A stretch of 64,000 bases of DNA from Ananas comosus (taxonomy: Eukaryota > Streptophyta > Magnoliopsida > Poales > Bromeliaceae). Of the stretch, positions 31,561 to 43,940 are shown piece by piece. The notes beneath the pieces are model-generated. The model was not told the DNA's origin. It worked only from the letters and a program-made list of their open reading frames with translations, and did no database searches. Where the stretch lies: the NCBI RefSeq assembly GCF_001540865.1, contig NC_033633.1, forward strand, positions 2,471,514 to 2,535,513, given 5' to 3'. Every line of letters begins with the position of its first letter. The stretch's first letter is position 1. Made by a program: the position numbers and the translations under genes.

Positions 31561-33690
31561 CTTGTAAAAAAATTTATTTTTTTTCTCTCCTCACTTTTTG
31601 CCGCAGCGTATGCGGCGTACCTTATTTTTATCGCGATAGAGGATCTCGCCTTCGATGTTGCTGCCGTCAAGGCCTCATCATTGTCATAGATAAAGAGAAG
31701 AGGATGGAATGGAATTCAAATTATATATATAAAAGATAAGAAAAGTTATTATACCCCTTAATTATGGTTAACTTTTTTAACTCATGATTATTTAAATTTT
31801 AGTAACAAAATAATATATTTATAGACGGAAGGGCTTTTAAAGAAATAATCTGATAATTTAAATTTTATAAAAATAAATTTATTACGTAATACCTTTGAAA
31901 GAAGCCATATCCCATATACAATTATCCCCAAAAATGAATTACAATAATTTATTTTTTATTTTTTATTTTTTCATCACTTTTCCTCTCATATTTGACTTCG
32001 TCGTTCCGCAGGGCAAATTGAATGATGGCATTTTGGAAAAGTAAAATTATGAATAAATTTAATTTATGACGAATTAAATAAAAATAATTGAATGATGGCA
32101 TTTTGGAAAAGTAAAATTATGAATAAATTTAATTTATGATAAATTAAATAAAAATAAATATTTACAGTCGAAAATAATTTTACCATAGCACAGCATTAAT
32201 CAAGATCCAGCCAGTGCCGTCTCCGATGGCATTTTCCTTGTAGTACAGCTTGATCTGATTTTTTGTTAAAATTTTAAAATTTACTTAATGTTATTTTTTA
32301 ATTTTTTCACATTATTTTTATAAATATATATTGTTGCCTATTTAATAAATAATGATATGATTTTGATAAGAATTATGCAAAATTTGAATATTATATACAT
32401 CCTATTAGAGAGAAGAAGACAACAATCAACAAAAAAAAAAAAGGAGGAATCATGTGGATTCCTCTTTAAGGTAACACTTGCACCATATAGGATGTATCTT
32501 AAATCAATTTTGTTGTACCATGTAAAATAAAAAAAATTCTAACTAAAATTGGTACGATATTCATATTAAAATAACAATTTTTTTAAAAAAATGTATCGTA
32601 CTAGTATGCAATATTGTAATGTGAAAGTTTTTTTTATCATACATTGCACATGGAATGTGTAATAACTGTAATAGAAAAAACTTTCAGTAAAGTTTAGTGA
32701 CACGGCACGCCCCACTCCCATTGCGGGCTTAGCGGCCCATGGGCCATCCGAACCCGTTTTACACCCGCATCTCCACACGGATATATTCCAATCCAATTTT
32801 ATTATATTTTGCGAGACAGTAAAGAGCCTAATCAGAAGGCATAATAATATAGTTACTTCATATTAAAATAAAATCTTTTAAAAAAAATTTCGTTGCTGTA
32901 CTCACTTGAAATATTTAATATTTATTTATTTTTATATAAAATAACTGTTATAAAAATAACTTGTTTACGAGGAAAATGCGCGCATTTCTCCATATGCTTC
33001 TACTCTTAAATTCTTTTTGGGTCAAACGCGCCCATAGAGGAGGAATTCAATTGGATAGTAATCCTCCGCACAAAATAACTTTACACACCGCGATCACATC
33101 ATTCATTTTGAAAAAAAAAAAGAATCTGAATTTTTTGTGCGTAGAGCAAGCACGATAATCATTAGAGACATACAATTTGGGCATTTGATGCAGACGAGCT
33201 CCGCATTCCTACCTCACATGGGCGGTTGAATCGTCCCGAGCACAGAAATTTTCACAATTTCTGCAACAAAAAAGGTGGAATCAACCAAAAGCATGGTGTT
33301 AGACAACCCTGAGATCTAAGATTCCTAAATTTTCCAGTTGCAAACACATAAACTACAATTACAACAGTTTGCAGGAATGGATTCCATCATTCATTTATTT
33401 GATTGTACATAAATTCGGAGAATATACACGAATTATCAAGTGACTTTCTATTTTCTTATAAAAATATAGTAGCAAAATAAGAATAAACCTTGGTGAGTTC
33501 TATATAGTCTTAAGGTTTGGTTGTAAATATTATGCTGGCTCTTGCGGCCGCATTGCATTCACAAAAGACAGCTAAAAGGGTGTCGAAAACTGCGTAAGGG
33601 TTTCTTTTTTTTCTTTCTTAAGAAACAAAATAAGGGCTTGTTAGGAGGTCTAAAACGAAAAAAGACCAGTTCTACCGAACTTGGTTCAAG
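31561..33690. other. intergenic DNA between the SKS and MCU genes
   Basis: No gene seen on either strand. It includes the tandem duplication at 32016-32155 and AT-rich tracts. Confidence 0.4.
32016..32155. repeat. recent 70-bp tandem duplication
   Basis: Units 32016-32085 and 32086-32155 are identical except for CG in the first and TA in the second (ATGACGAATT against ATGATAAATT), a pattern fitting methyl-CpG decay on both strands. Confidence 0.9.
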
Positions 33691-33701
33691 AGCGAAGGTT
33701 A

Positions 33702-36700
33702 TCACTTGTAGAGAGAGAACTGTTGAAGATGAGAAGCATCAGTTGCGCTGAGATGCTCGCACCCTGCAATCTTATCCCAAGGGTTTTTACAATGCTTCTG
33801 CAGTTCTGTGTACCTCTCCATGTTAAAATGGTGCTTCTCAAGCAGCTTTTTCTGTCTAGAAGTGAAGAGCCTTTCCATGAAATCTTGGTAAGTTGGATCC
33901 CGCGATGTAATTAGGAAATAAGCATATCCAACAAGAAGGCCGGTCGTCGTTGTGAAGAATGCTATTGGTTCCATGACATCCCATGAGAATTCCCAAAATG
34001 TGAGCCGAAAGAAGAGCCCGACCTGAGTGATGAGAAACCCTAACCCTGACCATAGAATTCGTCGGACCTGCTTGTGGGCAAGCTTATCGATCTCTTCCTT
34101 CTTCAATTGCAGCTGCTTCAGCTCCTCTTTCCTTGGATCATTTTCTGGTGTGAGCGCAAGGGGCACGGCTCTTCTCACCAAATCCACAACCTAGCAAAAG
34201 ACACATATGGTTCCACATCATAAGCTTTGGAGCATAAGAAACAATAGGTAAAAACATAAATTTACTATATTTCAAAAGATTAAGTAACGGAAAGTTTCAC
34301 AATGTTACAACATATTCCATTAAAAAAGTAAGAATTACTGTTAAGATATGGCAGAGAAGAGTCTTAAATCAAACTAAAGGTTAGGCAATAATTAATAATA
34401 ATAATATAATAATAATAAATAAATAAACAGTACCAGCATATAAAGTAAACCGGCAATGGTCAAAAAAATGTGCACTCCTCGGACTCAGGCGAATAGTAAG
34501 TTTTCAACTTCGCTGGGAAGTTATGGTGTCATTTTATAATCCAATCTTTAAGATAATATGCTCTGAGCTTGGAGACTACTAAAAACTTTTAATGGCTTTT
34601 AGAAGTTAAGTTGTCAAAAGCACCACTCAGACTAGTAGGTGATCTGTCTACGTGCTTATAAGACAGATTGCTAGCGAGCACCAATTTGGCACCCTTTGAT
34701 AGATTGGTGTACTATCAGGTTACTGCTTCGTTTTCAATATTATGACTACCATCTAGTAGCACTATTTTGCTACATATTGTTTCAGGAAAAAGAAAGTTAA
34801 ATGAAAAGAAAAACAACAAGATCTCTCTGTGTAAATTATTTTTGGAACATGTGATAATCTCTTACTACAAGGACAAGAAGGTAAGAGTCAATAAGGATTA
34901 AATGGAAAAGGATAAGACCTCTTTCAAATAAAATTTTTATGGAACAGGGACACGTCACAAAATCTTGTTTATCATAACAGCACCGTATTGTTCCTTTTCT
35001 ATGTTTCTCTCTTTTCAGTAATTGTTTTGGACGATACTTTGAGGAGATGACACAGGTAACTGGAACGTCTTGGAACCTGATTTCTTACAATAAAGGAAAA
35101 GTGAAACGTGTAATCTGCAATTTTTAGCCCACGCAAGAGAGTAAAATGCTAACATCCTCGACAATCATATATCCATAAATAAAGTACCCTATGGTAATCA
35201 CTTACCACATCCGCAATGAATTATGGAAGTACTAACTTCCAGTAAAGGCCTTATCATCTCTTCACATTTTAGATGTCTGCCATCATAGAACAGATGGAAA
35301 TCCAGAAAAAGAGAAAAACAAAACACTTGCCAAATTTCCATTCAAATATCAAGGTATATAGTTCATGCTAATGTTATGAGCATCACTTATAATTAGCCAG
35401 ATGAATTGTTGAGCTTATCTTACCAAAAATCCATATATATGACATGAACTAAACATGGGAGATTTAACGCAAAGAGGTAATAAAACAGAAGGGAAAAAAC
35501 ATAAATATCAGCAATAACATCTGCCATTTAGATAAAGCGAAGTACAAAAGGCGGGGAAGAGGGGAAAAACGCCAAATATATACGTGCTTATGCTAGATTA
35601 TTATTTTATTATTATTATTATTATTTTTACCAAGAGCAAGAAAACAGCAAGCTCCACAAACTACTTTAAGTACTTTCTGACAAACTTAACAGTATTAATT
35701 GCTAACCTTCAATCCTTTAATCTGTAAAACCAAAACATCACTAGAAAGCAAACACAAGAATCTGCTTCCAAATTGCCCTGAGAGACAACAAAACCCTTTT
35801 CCTGTAGCAGCAAGTGGAGGAATCTTAGTGGTCCACAAATATCCAAAACTTTATCAGAGAGATCTCTAACAGCTATCTACATGGACTGCATTCCTTCCAA
35901 GAATCAAAACTGTCAATCTCAAAATCAAGAGTGCCCAATGGCAAAACTGTGAATGTCAGCCAAAATCTATGAGCCTTGGAATCTTCCGTCTCGACCAGTC
36001 TTAGGGCCTGTTTGGTTGTGCTCTTGCTTCTAGCATTTGTGAGTTTTTGCTGCAGCGGGAAACATAAAAGTGATTCTGAGGACCAAAAATTGAACTTTTT
36101 CATACCGTGTCTCGGATAAACAGTTAGAGAAGATTTAATACAGCGCTTGTCCCGCTAGCACTTCTCAGACAACACTTCATCCAATAGCACTACATCACGC
36201 AGCAGGGCCGGCGGGCCCTTGTTCTGTTTCTCACTTCCTTAAACTTTTCCTTCACTATTGTAACAAGAATAATCACCAACTAAATTTAAATCCTTAACGA
36301 GCTGAGCTAATCAGAAGAAACAAGATAAGCAAAGCTAAATTCCGAGAATTCTAGGACGAGGAAACGAATCAAAATCTCAATTTGCCCGAACGCCCCACAA
36401 AAAGATTCAAACATTTTACTTCAAAACCCTGAATCAAGTTACCTGCTTATTAACTAATTGCAATCAAATAATGAATTCGAAGAGATGTTGAGGGGGTTTG
36501 TAGAGCTCACGAGCCACCTTGTCGGGGTGGAGGTAGACCTTGTCGCGGAAGAGGAGGACGACCCCGGCCTCGTCGAGGACGCGCGCGAACGCCTCCGCCT
36601 CCGCCCGCGTCCGCGCCACCCCGACCCCCTCGCACGCCGCAAGAAGCTCCGTGTACCCGATAACCTCCCCGCCCCCCTCCCCGAGCCGCCGCTTCAGCGC

Positions 36701-36931
36701 CTCCACGTTCACCAGCCGCATCAGCCTCCTCGCCTCCGCCGTCGTCACCTCCTCCCCCGCTCCGCCGCCGCTCGCCGGCGACGCCGAGGACGAGGAGGAG
36801 GAGGAGAGGGAGGTGAGGTGAATCCAGGGTCGTCGGATCGGCCGCTCCGCCCCCCATCGGCGCCCTCTAGGGCACGCCGGGGCCCCCGCCAGGGCCCTGA
36901 GGAGCGCGCGCGACGAGGAGCGCCACCACAT
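33702..36931 (-). CDS. MCU: mitochondrial calcium uniporter (MCU-family channel), 2 exons
   Basis: Pore subunit for Ca2+ entry across the inner mitochondrial membrane. Exons 36931-36518 and 34190-33702 join in phase 0 after Lys138 (HPDK then VVDLVRR), giving 300 aa. Residues 1-40 form an Arg/Ser/Ala-rich mitochondrial presequence ([18 protein letters not shown]) followed by a Ser run. The matrix domain includes [20 protein letters not shown] coiled-coil-like segment ([15 protein letters not shown]) precedes TM1 (about 183-204, [18 protein letters not shown]). The pore motif WDVMEP (208-213) supplies the DxxE selectivity filter, and TM2 follows at about 212-232. The C-terminal tail [20 protein letters not shown] is less familiar. 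The 2.33-kb intron holds a Tourist-type terminus. Start chosen at the first Met of the presequence, directly after a telo-box run. No break is seen; paralogue identity within the plant MCU set cannot be decided. Confidence 0.95.
36001..36200. mobile_element. Tourist-like MITE end in the MCU intron
   Basis: TTAGGGCCTGTTTGGTTG is a typical PIF/Harbinger Tourist terminus with its TTA target. The matching right end was not found, so the element is partial or its far end has decayed. Confidence 0.4.
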
Positions 36932-36962
36932 TAGGGTTAGGTTTAGGGTTAGGGTTAGGGTT
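36932..36962 (-). promoter_or_regulatory. telo-box run next to the MCU start codon
   Basis: On the sense strand the leader reads repeated AACCCTA, about four units with one variant (AAACCTA), ending exactly at the ATG. AAACCCTA telo-boxes are known plant promoter elements of translation- and organelle-related genes bound by telomere-repeat factors. Here the run is within the presumed 5' UTR. Confidence 0.75.
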
Positions 36963-36967
36963 CGTGG

Positions 36968-37006
36968 TCACTGGCGGTGACCGGGAGAGGAGGTGATCGG
37001 AGACAT
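36968..37006 (-). other. 12-codon upstream ORF in the MCU leader
   Basis: An ATG at 37006 opens a 12-residue frame (MSPITSSPGHRQ) with its stop just before the telo-box run. It matters only if transcription starts upstream of 37006, which the sequence alone cannot tell. Confidence 0.35.
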
Positions 37007-37297
37007 TGTGGCGCAGCGGGTACGGTGTTTTTTTTGACCTTATTCGTGGCCATCATTGGAGGGGTGGGAGAGAGACGGAGAAATAACGGCGAGAAAACGG
37101 AGGGGCGTTAACGGCGTTTAGCGGCCTTCGTGTCCGAATAGGATATGCTCAGCCCCACCGTGATTGTAAGTTCCCGTAATCATTGGATCTCTCGAGCTAA
37201 CTTTTTCATAAAATTTTCCATTTTTTAAAAAATTATTATATCTAATTATGTAACAACTTCCTCTTTTTGTTTTAATTAATTTTCGTGGTACTCAAAA

Positions 37298-38919
37298 TCC
37301 AATGTAGTATCCTTATTTCTTTATCTTTTCTTTTCCTTTTTCTTTTTATTTCTTTTGAGTTGGTAAGCTAGCTGGGGATAAGGATGCCACGTGCACCTTA
37401 CCCCCAAGCATGCTTATCACCTTAATACTTGTGCATAGTTTATATATAGTTCTTGAGCCTCTACGCATATAGTTCTTGAGCCGTACGTAGAGGAGGAGCT
37501 CGGGTGGTGTGGAGTTTCGTCGACGTCGCGCAGCGGTGCCGTTCGAGCGTGTGTTCGTCGTCGTAGCATCGCGAGGGGGGCCGGGCGAGGGTCCGATTCC
37601 GCCGTTTTTGTTGTCGCGCCGGATTGTGATTAGCGTTTGAGGTGGGTTACATCGGCTTTACTCCTAAGTTCTAATTGGCCGACATGTATAGATCTTGATT
37701 TCGGTAATTAATTTAGCTCAAATTCATGGACTATATGTAGATTGCGAAATCTGAATTTTGGAGCATATTTTATAAATTAAGTAGATCATACATGTTGGAC
37801 TTGAAAATTGAATTAGGAGAAAACCTGCGATTTGGACCTGTCACCAGTTTTAACTACCTGATTTAGCTCTAGGAGCCGTTAGAAAATTGTACTGTCGCAG
37901 TTTCTTCGAGACGAGTACTCCAGGTAGTTTAGAATGTATTTACACTCGTGCTGGTTCGCCGAGTGGATTTTTACAGGGTCGTTCAGGTTGTTTCGGACTG
38001 TTGGGTGCCGTCAGAGTTGACGGTGGACCCGTATCGCCTTTTTGGGCGTCAGATTGTGCCGAGGGCACTTACCTGTTGGTTGTTAGACCATTTTGAGTCG
38101 ATTACTTGACTTTGGCTAGTTGGAGCCTGTTTGAGCTCGACAGAGATACGCTGCATACTCGGTTGGGTAGCGCCCACGAGTGCCACTCCGGAGTCAGGCT
38201 TGTGCTTTTGCGTTGGTGTCGCTCATGCCAGTTGGACTTGCTCTCCACGGACCAGTTAGTGTGGATAGAGCCCGATAGTCGCAACGGGGCAGGGACGGGT
38301 GTATTCACAGTCCCGGGGACGGGTATGCTTACAGTCCCGATTGGATTGGGTCAGATTTGACATTTCCTACAGTTGGTTAGTGTAGAGCATGATAGTGTAG
38401 TGGATGATAGCGGTAGAGTATGCTTCCTGCTTTCCTTCTATCCTTGCTCCCTTCTGTAGACTTAGTGGGTGACCGATGTTGTTTTGGGCGGTACCCACTG
38501 AGGACTACTTGTTTTTACAGTAGTTCTCACGCCCAGTTGTTACCCTTTGTTTTGCAGAGCCACAGGTTTCGGCTGCTGCGCCTTCCGCGGATCAGGATCG
38601 AGGCAAGGGCGTTGCGAGTTAGAGCCCTACCCGACTGACAGAGCTAGAGGCACCCTTACTGCAGGTAGATGTTTTGTTTCGAGTTTGTGTACATAGCTTG
38701 CTTAACTCGCCAGTGCGAGTAACCATGTATTTTGGATTTGGACTATGTATATGAAACTCAGTTGTTTAGCTTTGGTTTATTGAGCAGCTCTATACTACTG
38801 TTTGTAGTATTGTATATCTACAGGTACTTTTGACGCTTCGTATACAGGAAAAATTCTTTTGTATACGGCGGATTTGTCAGCGTGCCCGGAAAACGAGACA
38901 TCCGGGGCTTGACATCCAA
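37298..38919. mobile_element. solo LTR of an LTR retrotransposon (gypsy-like) with 5-bp TSD
   Basis: TCCAA at 37298-37302 precedes TGTAGTATCC, and the same TCCAA at 38915-38919 follows GGGGCTTGACA, so the LTR is 37303-38914 (1612 bp) with TG...CA ends. It contains a TATA-like TTTATATATAG near 37440 and a duplicated ATATAGTTCTTGAGCC. There is no gag, pol, primer-binding site or second LTR, so it formed by LTR-LTR recombination. The GGGGCTTGACA end recalls Del/Tekay elements, but that assignment is tentative. Confidence 0.85.
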
Positions 38920-39659
38920 TATCATAGACAAATAATTTACACAAATAAGAGTTAATATATGCTCTAAGTAACATTGATTTTTCCTTATGAGGCTCATTAT
39001 TAGGAGTGTATTATTTGACTTTGTCCACTAATTCATTAACTAATGGCTTAATCACATAATTATGGGTATTAGAACATTATGTTAAAATGATTGATTTCAT
39101 ATTATTGCTTTAACAACCAATTTAAAGGTGATGCCCATATGAGGGCCAAATAGAAAAATACTTCAATGAATTGAAAAGGAGATCCGGAATTAAAAAAAAA
39201 AAGTAATTAAGATATTGTCTTTGGCCTTTTTTTTTTTTTTTTAATGTTCCATTTATTTCAGAGAAATCATAATCTGAAAAAAAAAAAAAAACAGTTTGAA
39301 GCCTATTAATAATTATTCGCTGTTGTAAAAGTGGAAGCTTTACAAATTTGTTTCCGTTTCGTCGAAAACAATTAGAAGGCCTAGAAAAATATTTTCAGAT
39401 CAACTAATAATTTTTGCACGTTTAGTTCGAAAAGTATTGTTATATGTAAAATTGTTAAAGAGAACTTATATTTCTAATGAAAAAAATATTTTATTGGTGT
39501 GTTAGCAAATTCCCGCAATGTATTATAATGCTTAAACATCTATATACTATAAATGTTAATACAGCAACAATACATAAAGATAATATTATAATTAAATAAT
39601 CCAAAGCTTTTGTTTTTGAAAAAAAGAACCTATTATGAGTAATAGAAACTTAAATAAGT
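38920..39659. other. intergenic DNA beyond the solo LTR
   Basis: AT-rich with T15-type runs near 39230 and A runs near 39280. No gene or element end recognised. Confidence 0.4.
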
Positions 39660-40156
39660 TTTACTAGAATACTATTATAGCACACCACTCAATTTACTAC
39701 GAGTTATTTTCAATAACAGAGCTTTCAAGTTGACGATCGACACAATTAAATATAATTTAAACTATCTAAAAATAAAAATTGATATTCCTTTCGATATTAT
39801 TCTTTTGTTCATCAAATGGATATAAAATATATGGATGAAAAATAAAAATTCTTCAAAAAGTGATGATGTAATTTTATATTCATGAAGATCTGAAGTCTTA
39901 TTTTAAATAATTTAAAAAAAATTTGAACAAGAATTTAACTAATTTGGACTCTTCTGTGTCGCTAAATGAGCAAATGTATTGCACCAACTGTTTGATCGTT
40001 GGATTAGTAATGTCAAAAAAATATGAAATTTAATTTTTAGATAATTTAAATAATCTAAATCATGTTCAATGATACCGATTGTCGCTTTAAAAGCGCTATT
40101 ATTGAAAATAAATTGATAGTAAATGGAGCCATTTACTAATGATTGTAATCCAGTAG
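39660..40156. mobile_element. hairpin-ended MITE, subfamily C, degenerate copy
   Basis: Left CTAGAATACTATTATAGCAC, then AACAGAGCTTTCAAGTTGAC and GATCGACACAATTAAATA. The right side mirrors these with AATGATACCGATTGTCGCTT and AATCCAGTAGAGCTC. Co-linear with the better copy at 62.03-62.61 kb. Confidence 0.65.
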
Positions 40157-40527
40157 AGCTCAAGTTAAATACACCCCAGGTCAATCTAAAATGTTCTTCT
40201 TGTGGGCCCAAATTAAGTCGGGCTTGAGTACAAATCCAACCAGGTACGATTTGACGTGGCGATCCGCCGGCGTTTTATCATATCGAAATTCAACCAGGTA
40301 GGTCCGAGCATATCCATTCAGCCTAGCGGCGAATCTAGAAATTTTATTTAGTGGGATCAATATATAATAAAGAGAAAATATAAAATATAAATTAATAAAA
40401 TAAGATATAAACTAGTCATTAAATTGCAAAACTAAAAAATGTATTATTTTTATTTATAAACATACTCAACATGTTTTCGTATTCTGAGAATAATGTTGGA
40501 TAGGTTGAACGATAACACCGCCAAACA

Positions 40528-40530
40528 CAG

Positions 40531-40564
<34 letters not shown>

Positions 40565-40600
40565 GTATATATATACATATATATATATATATGTATATAT
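40528..40600. repeat. (TA)n with periodic GTATA
   Basis: TA units interrupted by regularly spaced ATGTATATAT words. Confidence 0.9.
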
Positions 40601-40652
40601 GATAATAATAATGCTATTATATGATATATGGTATAATTATATATAATAATAT

Positions 40653-40882
40653 ATAGTCCGGGCTGCTATGCTATCAATACACAAAAAACACTTGGTGTCT
40701 ATCAATTTTCTGTCGTTCAATTAATCCCTTTGATTATTTTTACCCGATAGATATTACTATTCAACCAACTATCCACTTAACCCTAGAGGGCCCATATCAT
40801 TCTAACTGTACATTTCTTAAGTTCAGAATGGTAAAAAACTAATAAGCAATAATTAGGTTGCATATTGATAATATTCAGTGAT
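40653..40882 (+). mobile_element. hairpin-ended MITE, subfamily A, diverged copy
   Basis: AGTCCGGGCTGCTATGCTAT at the left, interior words ACTATTCAACCAACTATCC and CTAGAGGGCCCATATCATTC, and a decayed right end near GATAATATTCAG. Flanked by TA-rich DNA. Confidence 0.7.
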
Positions 40883-43119
40883 TATAATACTATTATTATA
40901 TATCTAATTATTTATATTATATATATATATATCACTAAGCATATATATGTCACTAAGCAATCGTTCATCAATTGATCACACATATAATTGCGTAATTTAT
41001 TCTTTATGAAATTTATTACAAAAAAAGCTCTTTCCAATGTGGCAAGTAGTAACAGGTGGAATTAATGTCAACTTTAAAAATAAATAAATTCTTGGAAACA
41101 CTATATTTCTTCGTCTTAATAAAAGAGAAAATTTAAGGTTAGCGGATCATACATTTTTATTGGATCTACTATTTTTTTTTTCTATTTTATTCTACTGTCC
41201 TACTTAATCCCTCTATGCTTTTTCGTCAGCCCACTACCACGTAGGCCTATGAGATTAAAAAATAAAAAATCATATTATTTGACCCCACTTTGGGTCAACT
41301 TTGGCGTCAAAGTTGGGTCAACAACTCAAGATTGGCCAATATGGCCTTTTTTTTAACATATCTCAGTGGAGTTAATGGACCCCACTGAGCTCTATATCTA
41401 TCCACTAATGATTTAGCCAAGTTATACATCCGAATAAATTATAAATCTAGCACTCTATTTATCTACGAACCTTTATCCAAAAACTAAACTTACTGATCTT
41501 TTCTTTTAATATTAAAAACCTAAAAAAGGCGTATATATTTTTGATATATATAGATATAAGATTTCAATCTTATTTTTGGCTGTATAAGTAGCATTTCTAA
41601 CTAGCTGAAGCTCGAACGCTTTTCAACTTAGAATCTAGCTTGCTCAGTTATTAAATAAGGTAAGTTCAAGCCGCCAATAAAAAGGAATTTTATTCGCTTG
41701 AGATTGGCCTCTGTCGACTCGAATCGAGCTCGAGCCAGCTCGAGCCCCCCGCCTTTGGCTAATCGAGTCGACCTGAGCTCAACTATTGTGCTCGGCTTGT
41801 GTACACCTTAAAAAAATAAATAAATAAACTGAACAAAATATAGTAATTCTCAATCTGTGCCTTGTTGATCCATTTATACATGTCAAATATTTTTCTTCAA
41901 AATAAGTAACACAATATGCCTACCCAAAATCTTTTTCGTTTTTTTTTTGGCCACAAATTTTATGAAGTTAGCTTCAGATTTTAATTAGGATTGAAGCATG
42001 TAATCGATTTGGGCCTTGGTGGGCCTTGGATGGCCCAAACATAACTTGGCATTTGCCGAAGCCCAAACGGTAGAGCAGCTTTTCTGTTTCAAGAAGCACC
42101 GTGAACTTTTATTCGAGAAAAAAAAGAGAGATTTTGCTGTGGTGTGTTTTAAAGTAATCAATCGAGCACTAAAAATGAACAAATTCAATTTGAAACTGTT
42201 ATATTCGATATAATAGAAGGTGTCGAGGGAAAGCTAATTTAGTCGAGTAATCGATAAATTTTAGAAAGAGTTTACGGATGAGTTTACTACGCTTTCGGCC
42301 ACGTCTCACTTAACCCTCAACACAAAAAATATCATTAAACTTAATCTTGTATCCTTGGCAAATGAACTACATTGATTGTTAGATAAAATGCGGATTCTTT
42401 TAACTTCTAGTATCGATGGTTTGTATCTGATTTTAGTCCTCCAATTTAAGTGCCAACATATGAAAATATTCATACATAAAACCGAAGTAACTTACCAACT
42501 CATTTCAACGAATTTTTGCATCCAAATTTCATAGTCGTTCTAAAATTTTAGTTTTATTTGGGACAGTAATATACTGCAGGTTAAAATCGACAAAAATTTG
42601 AAAAATTTTAAAAATGTACTGTCTTTGAGAAATTTGATCTCAGAACTCACAGTACTTCTGCAGCAGAAATAAGACCGTATAGAATCATTAGGGTTAAAAT
42701 GTGACAGCAAAAGTTAAATTAATTCCTGATCAATTTTGTACCCAACTGATCTGAGTTGTGTATGAAAATGTGGTAAATTATGGCTAGTCAGTAAAGAACT
42801 GCAGTGGCTCTGTACAAGTCAGAAGGGTTCAGAAAACAAGGTGGTCTAGCTGCAGGGCATTTATAGCTAGCTGCCTGCAGTTGCAGATCACATGTCAAGT
42901 TAATGGACATTAAAAATAGGAGGAATTCTACACTGTCACACTTGCACCACGTCATCAATAACAAGTCAATCACATTTGTTCTTTTCAAATAAAAGTACAA
43001 TAAAAATACTTTTTTACAATCATGATGGGACATATATTCTTAAAATGATTAATTTGATTGGTTTGTTACACCACGTCACTAGTATACCCGTTGCATTCTA
43101 AAATTTTTCTAAAAATAGA
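40883..43119. other. intergenic DNA
   Basis: No gene seen. 41620-41800 has a GAGCTCGAGCC-type repeat fragment, related in motif to the one at the window end. The rest is unassigned. Confidence 0.4.
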
Positions 43120-43940
43120 ATTAATTTTATACATGTCTCTACAAATATAGTGAATTACAAATATATTCCTACAAAATTTAATTTTTATATATGGTATAAT
43201 TGTATATATACATTTTAAAACTTTAGAAATATCTTATTTACCCATACTTTTTTTTTTTTCTTTCCAATATATCCCTCATATGTTCCTCCGTTATTCCAAA
43301 ATACTTCTGCAGTTACCACCCTTTAAGTTAATTTGAGTTAAACGTGAATTAAATATCTACTAGAGTTTAAAAAAAAAACTAAAATACCTCTTTTATTCTT
43401 AACATAACGGTAAATAAGAAATATTGGTTATGGTAGAAAGGTATACTTGAAAAGACAAAAAATCAAAATACTTTTTGTTCCCCTATCTAAAGGGTAAATA
43501 AGAAAAATCGGTTATGGCGAAATATTTGAAAGGGTAAAATAGTAATTTCATACTGATAACAGTTATTGTTAACAGTTTATTAACGGAATTTAACTCTAGA
43601 GGTATATTTCAAATAGTTGGAATGTAAAAAGGGTATTTTTAATATTAGCCTTCTAAAAAAGGTAATAAGAAAGTCATAAACTTTTCAGAAATATATAAGC
43701 AATTGCCCCTTTATATGTTGTCTCTGCAAAAATCTTAATGTTTTTAAATATATTCTTATGGTTTGTTACTGTTAAACAACTGTTTATTTTATAAGTGAAA
43801 TGACCTTTTTGCCGTCACAAATATGTCCCTCCAAAAATCTTAACTATTAATTGGAAAGGGCTAAAAATATCAATTCACCTCATTAACTAATTACGGTTAA
43901 GTATTTTACATATGGTTAACTAATATTTTCTAACGGATCG
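43120..43940. mobile_element. degenerate subfamily G-like foldback DNA
   Basis: ACATGTCTCTACAAATATAG and TACAAATATATTCCTACAAA near 43130-43170, and TATGTTGTCTCTGCAAAAAT and TTTGTTACTGTTAAACAAC near 43720-43790, match the arms of the element at 48.25-48.65 kb. The overall structure is disrupted, probably by another insertion. Confidence 0.45.

Noticed and set aside
36458..36934. Plus-strand frame over MCU exon 1
   Set aside because: Antisense shadow of a GC-rich exon whose sense strand encodes the conserved MCU N-terminus.
37887..38638. Short plus-strand frames in the 37.9-38.6 kb region
   Set aside because: They lie wholly within the solo LTR and overlap; LTRs are not expected to encode protein.
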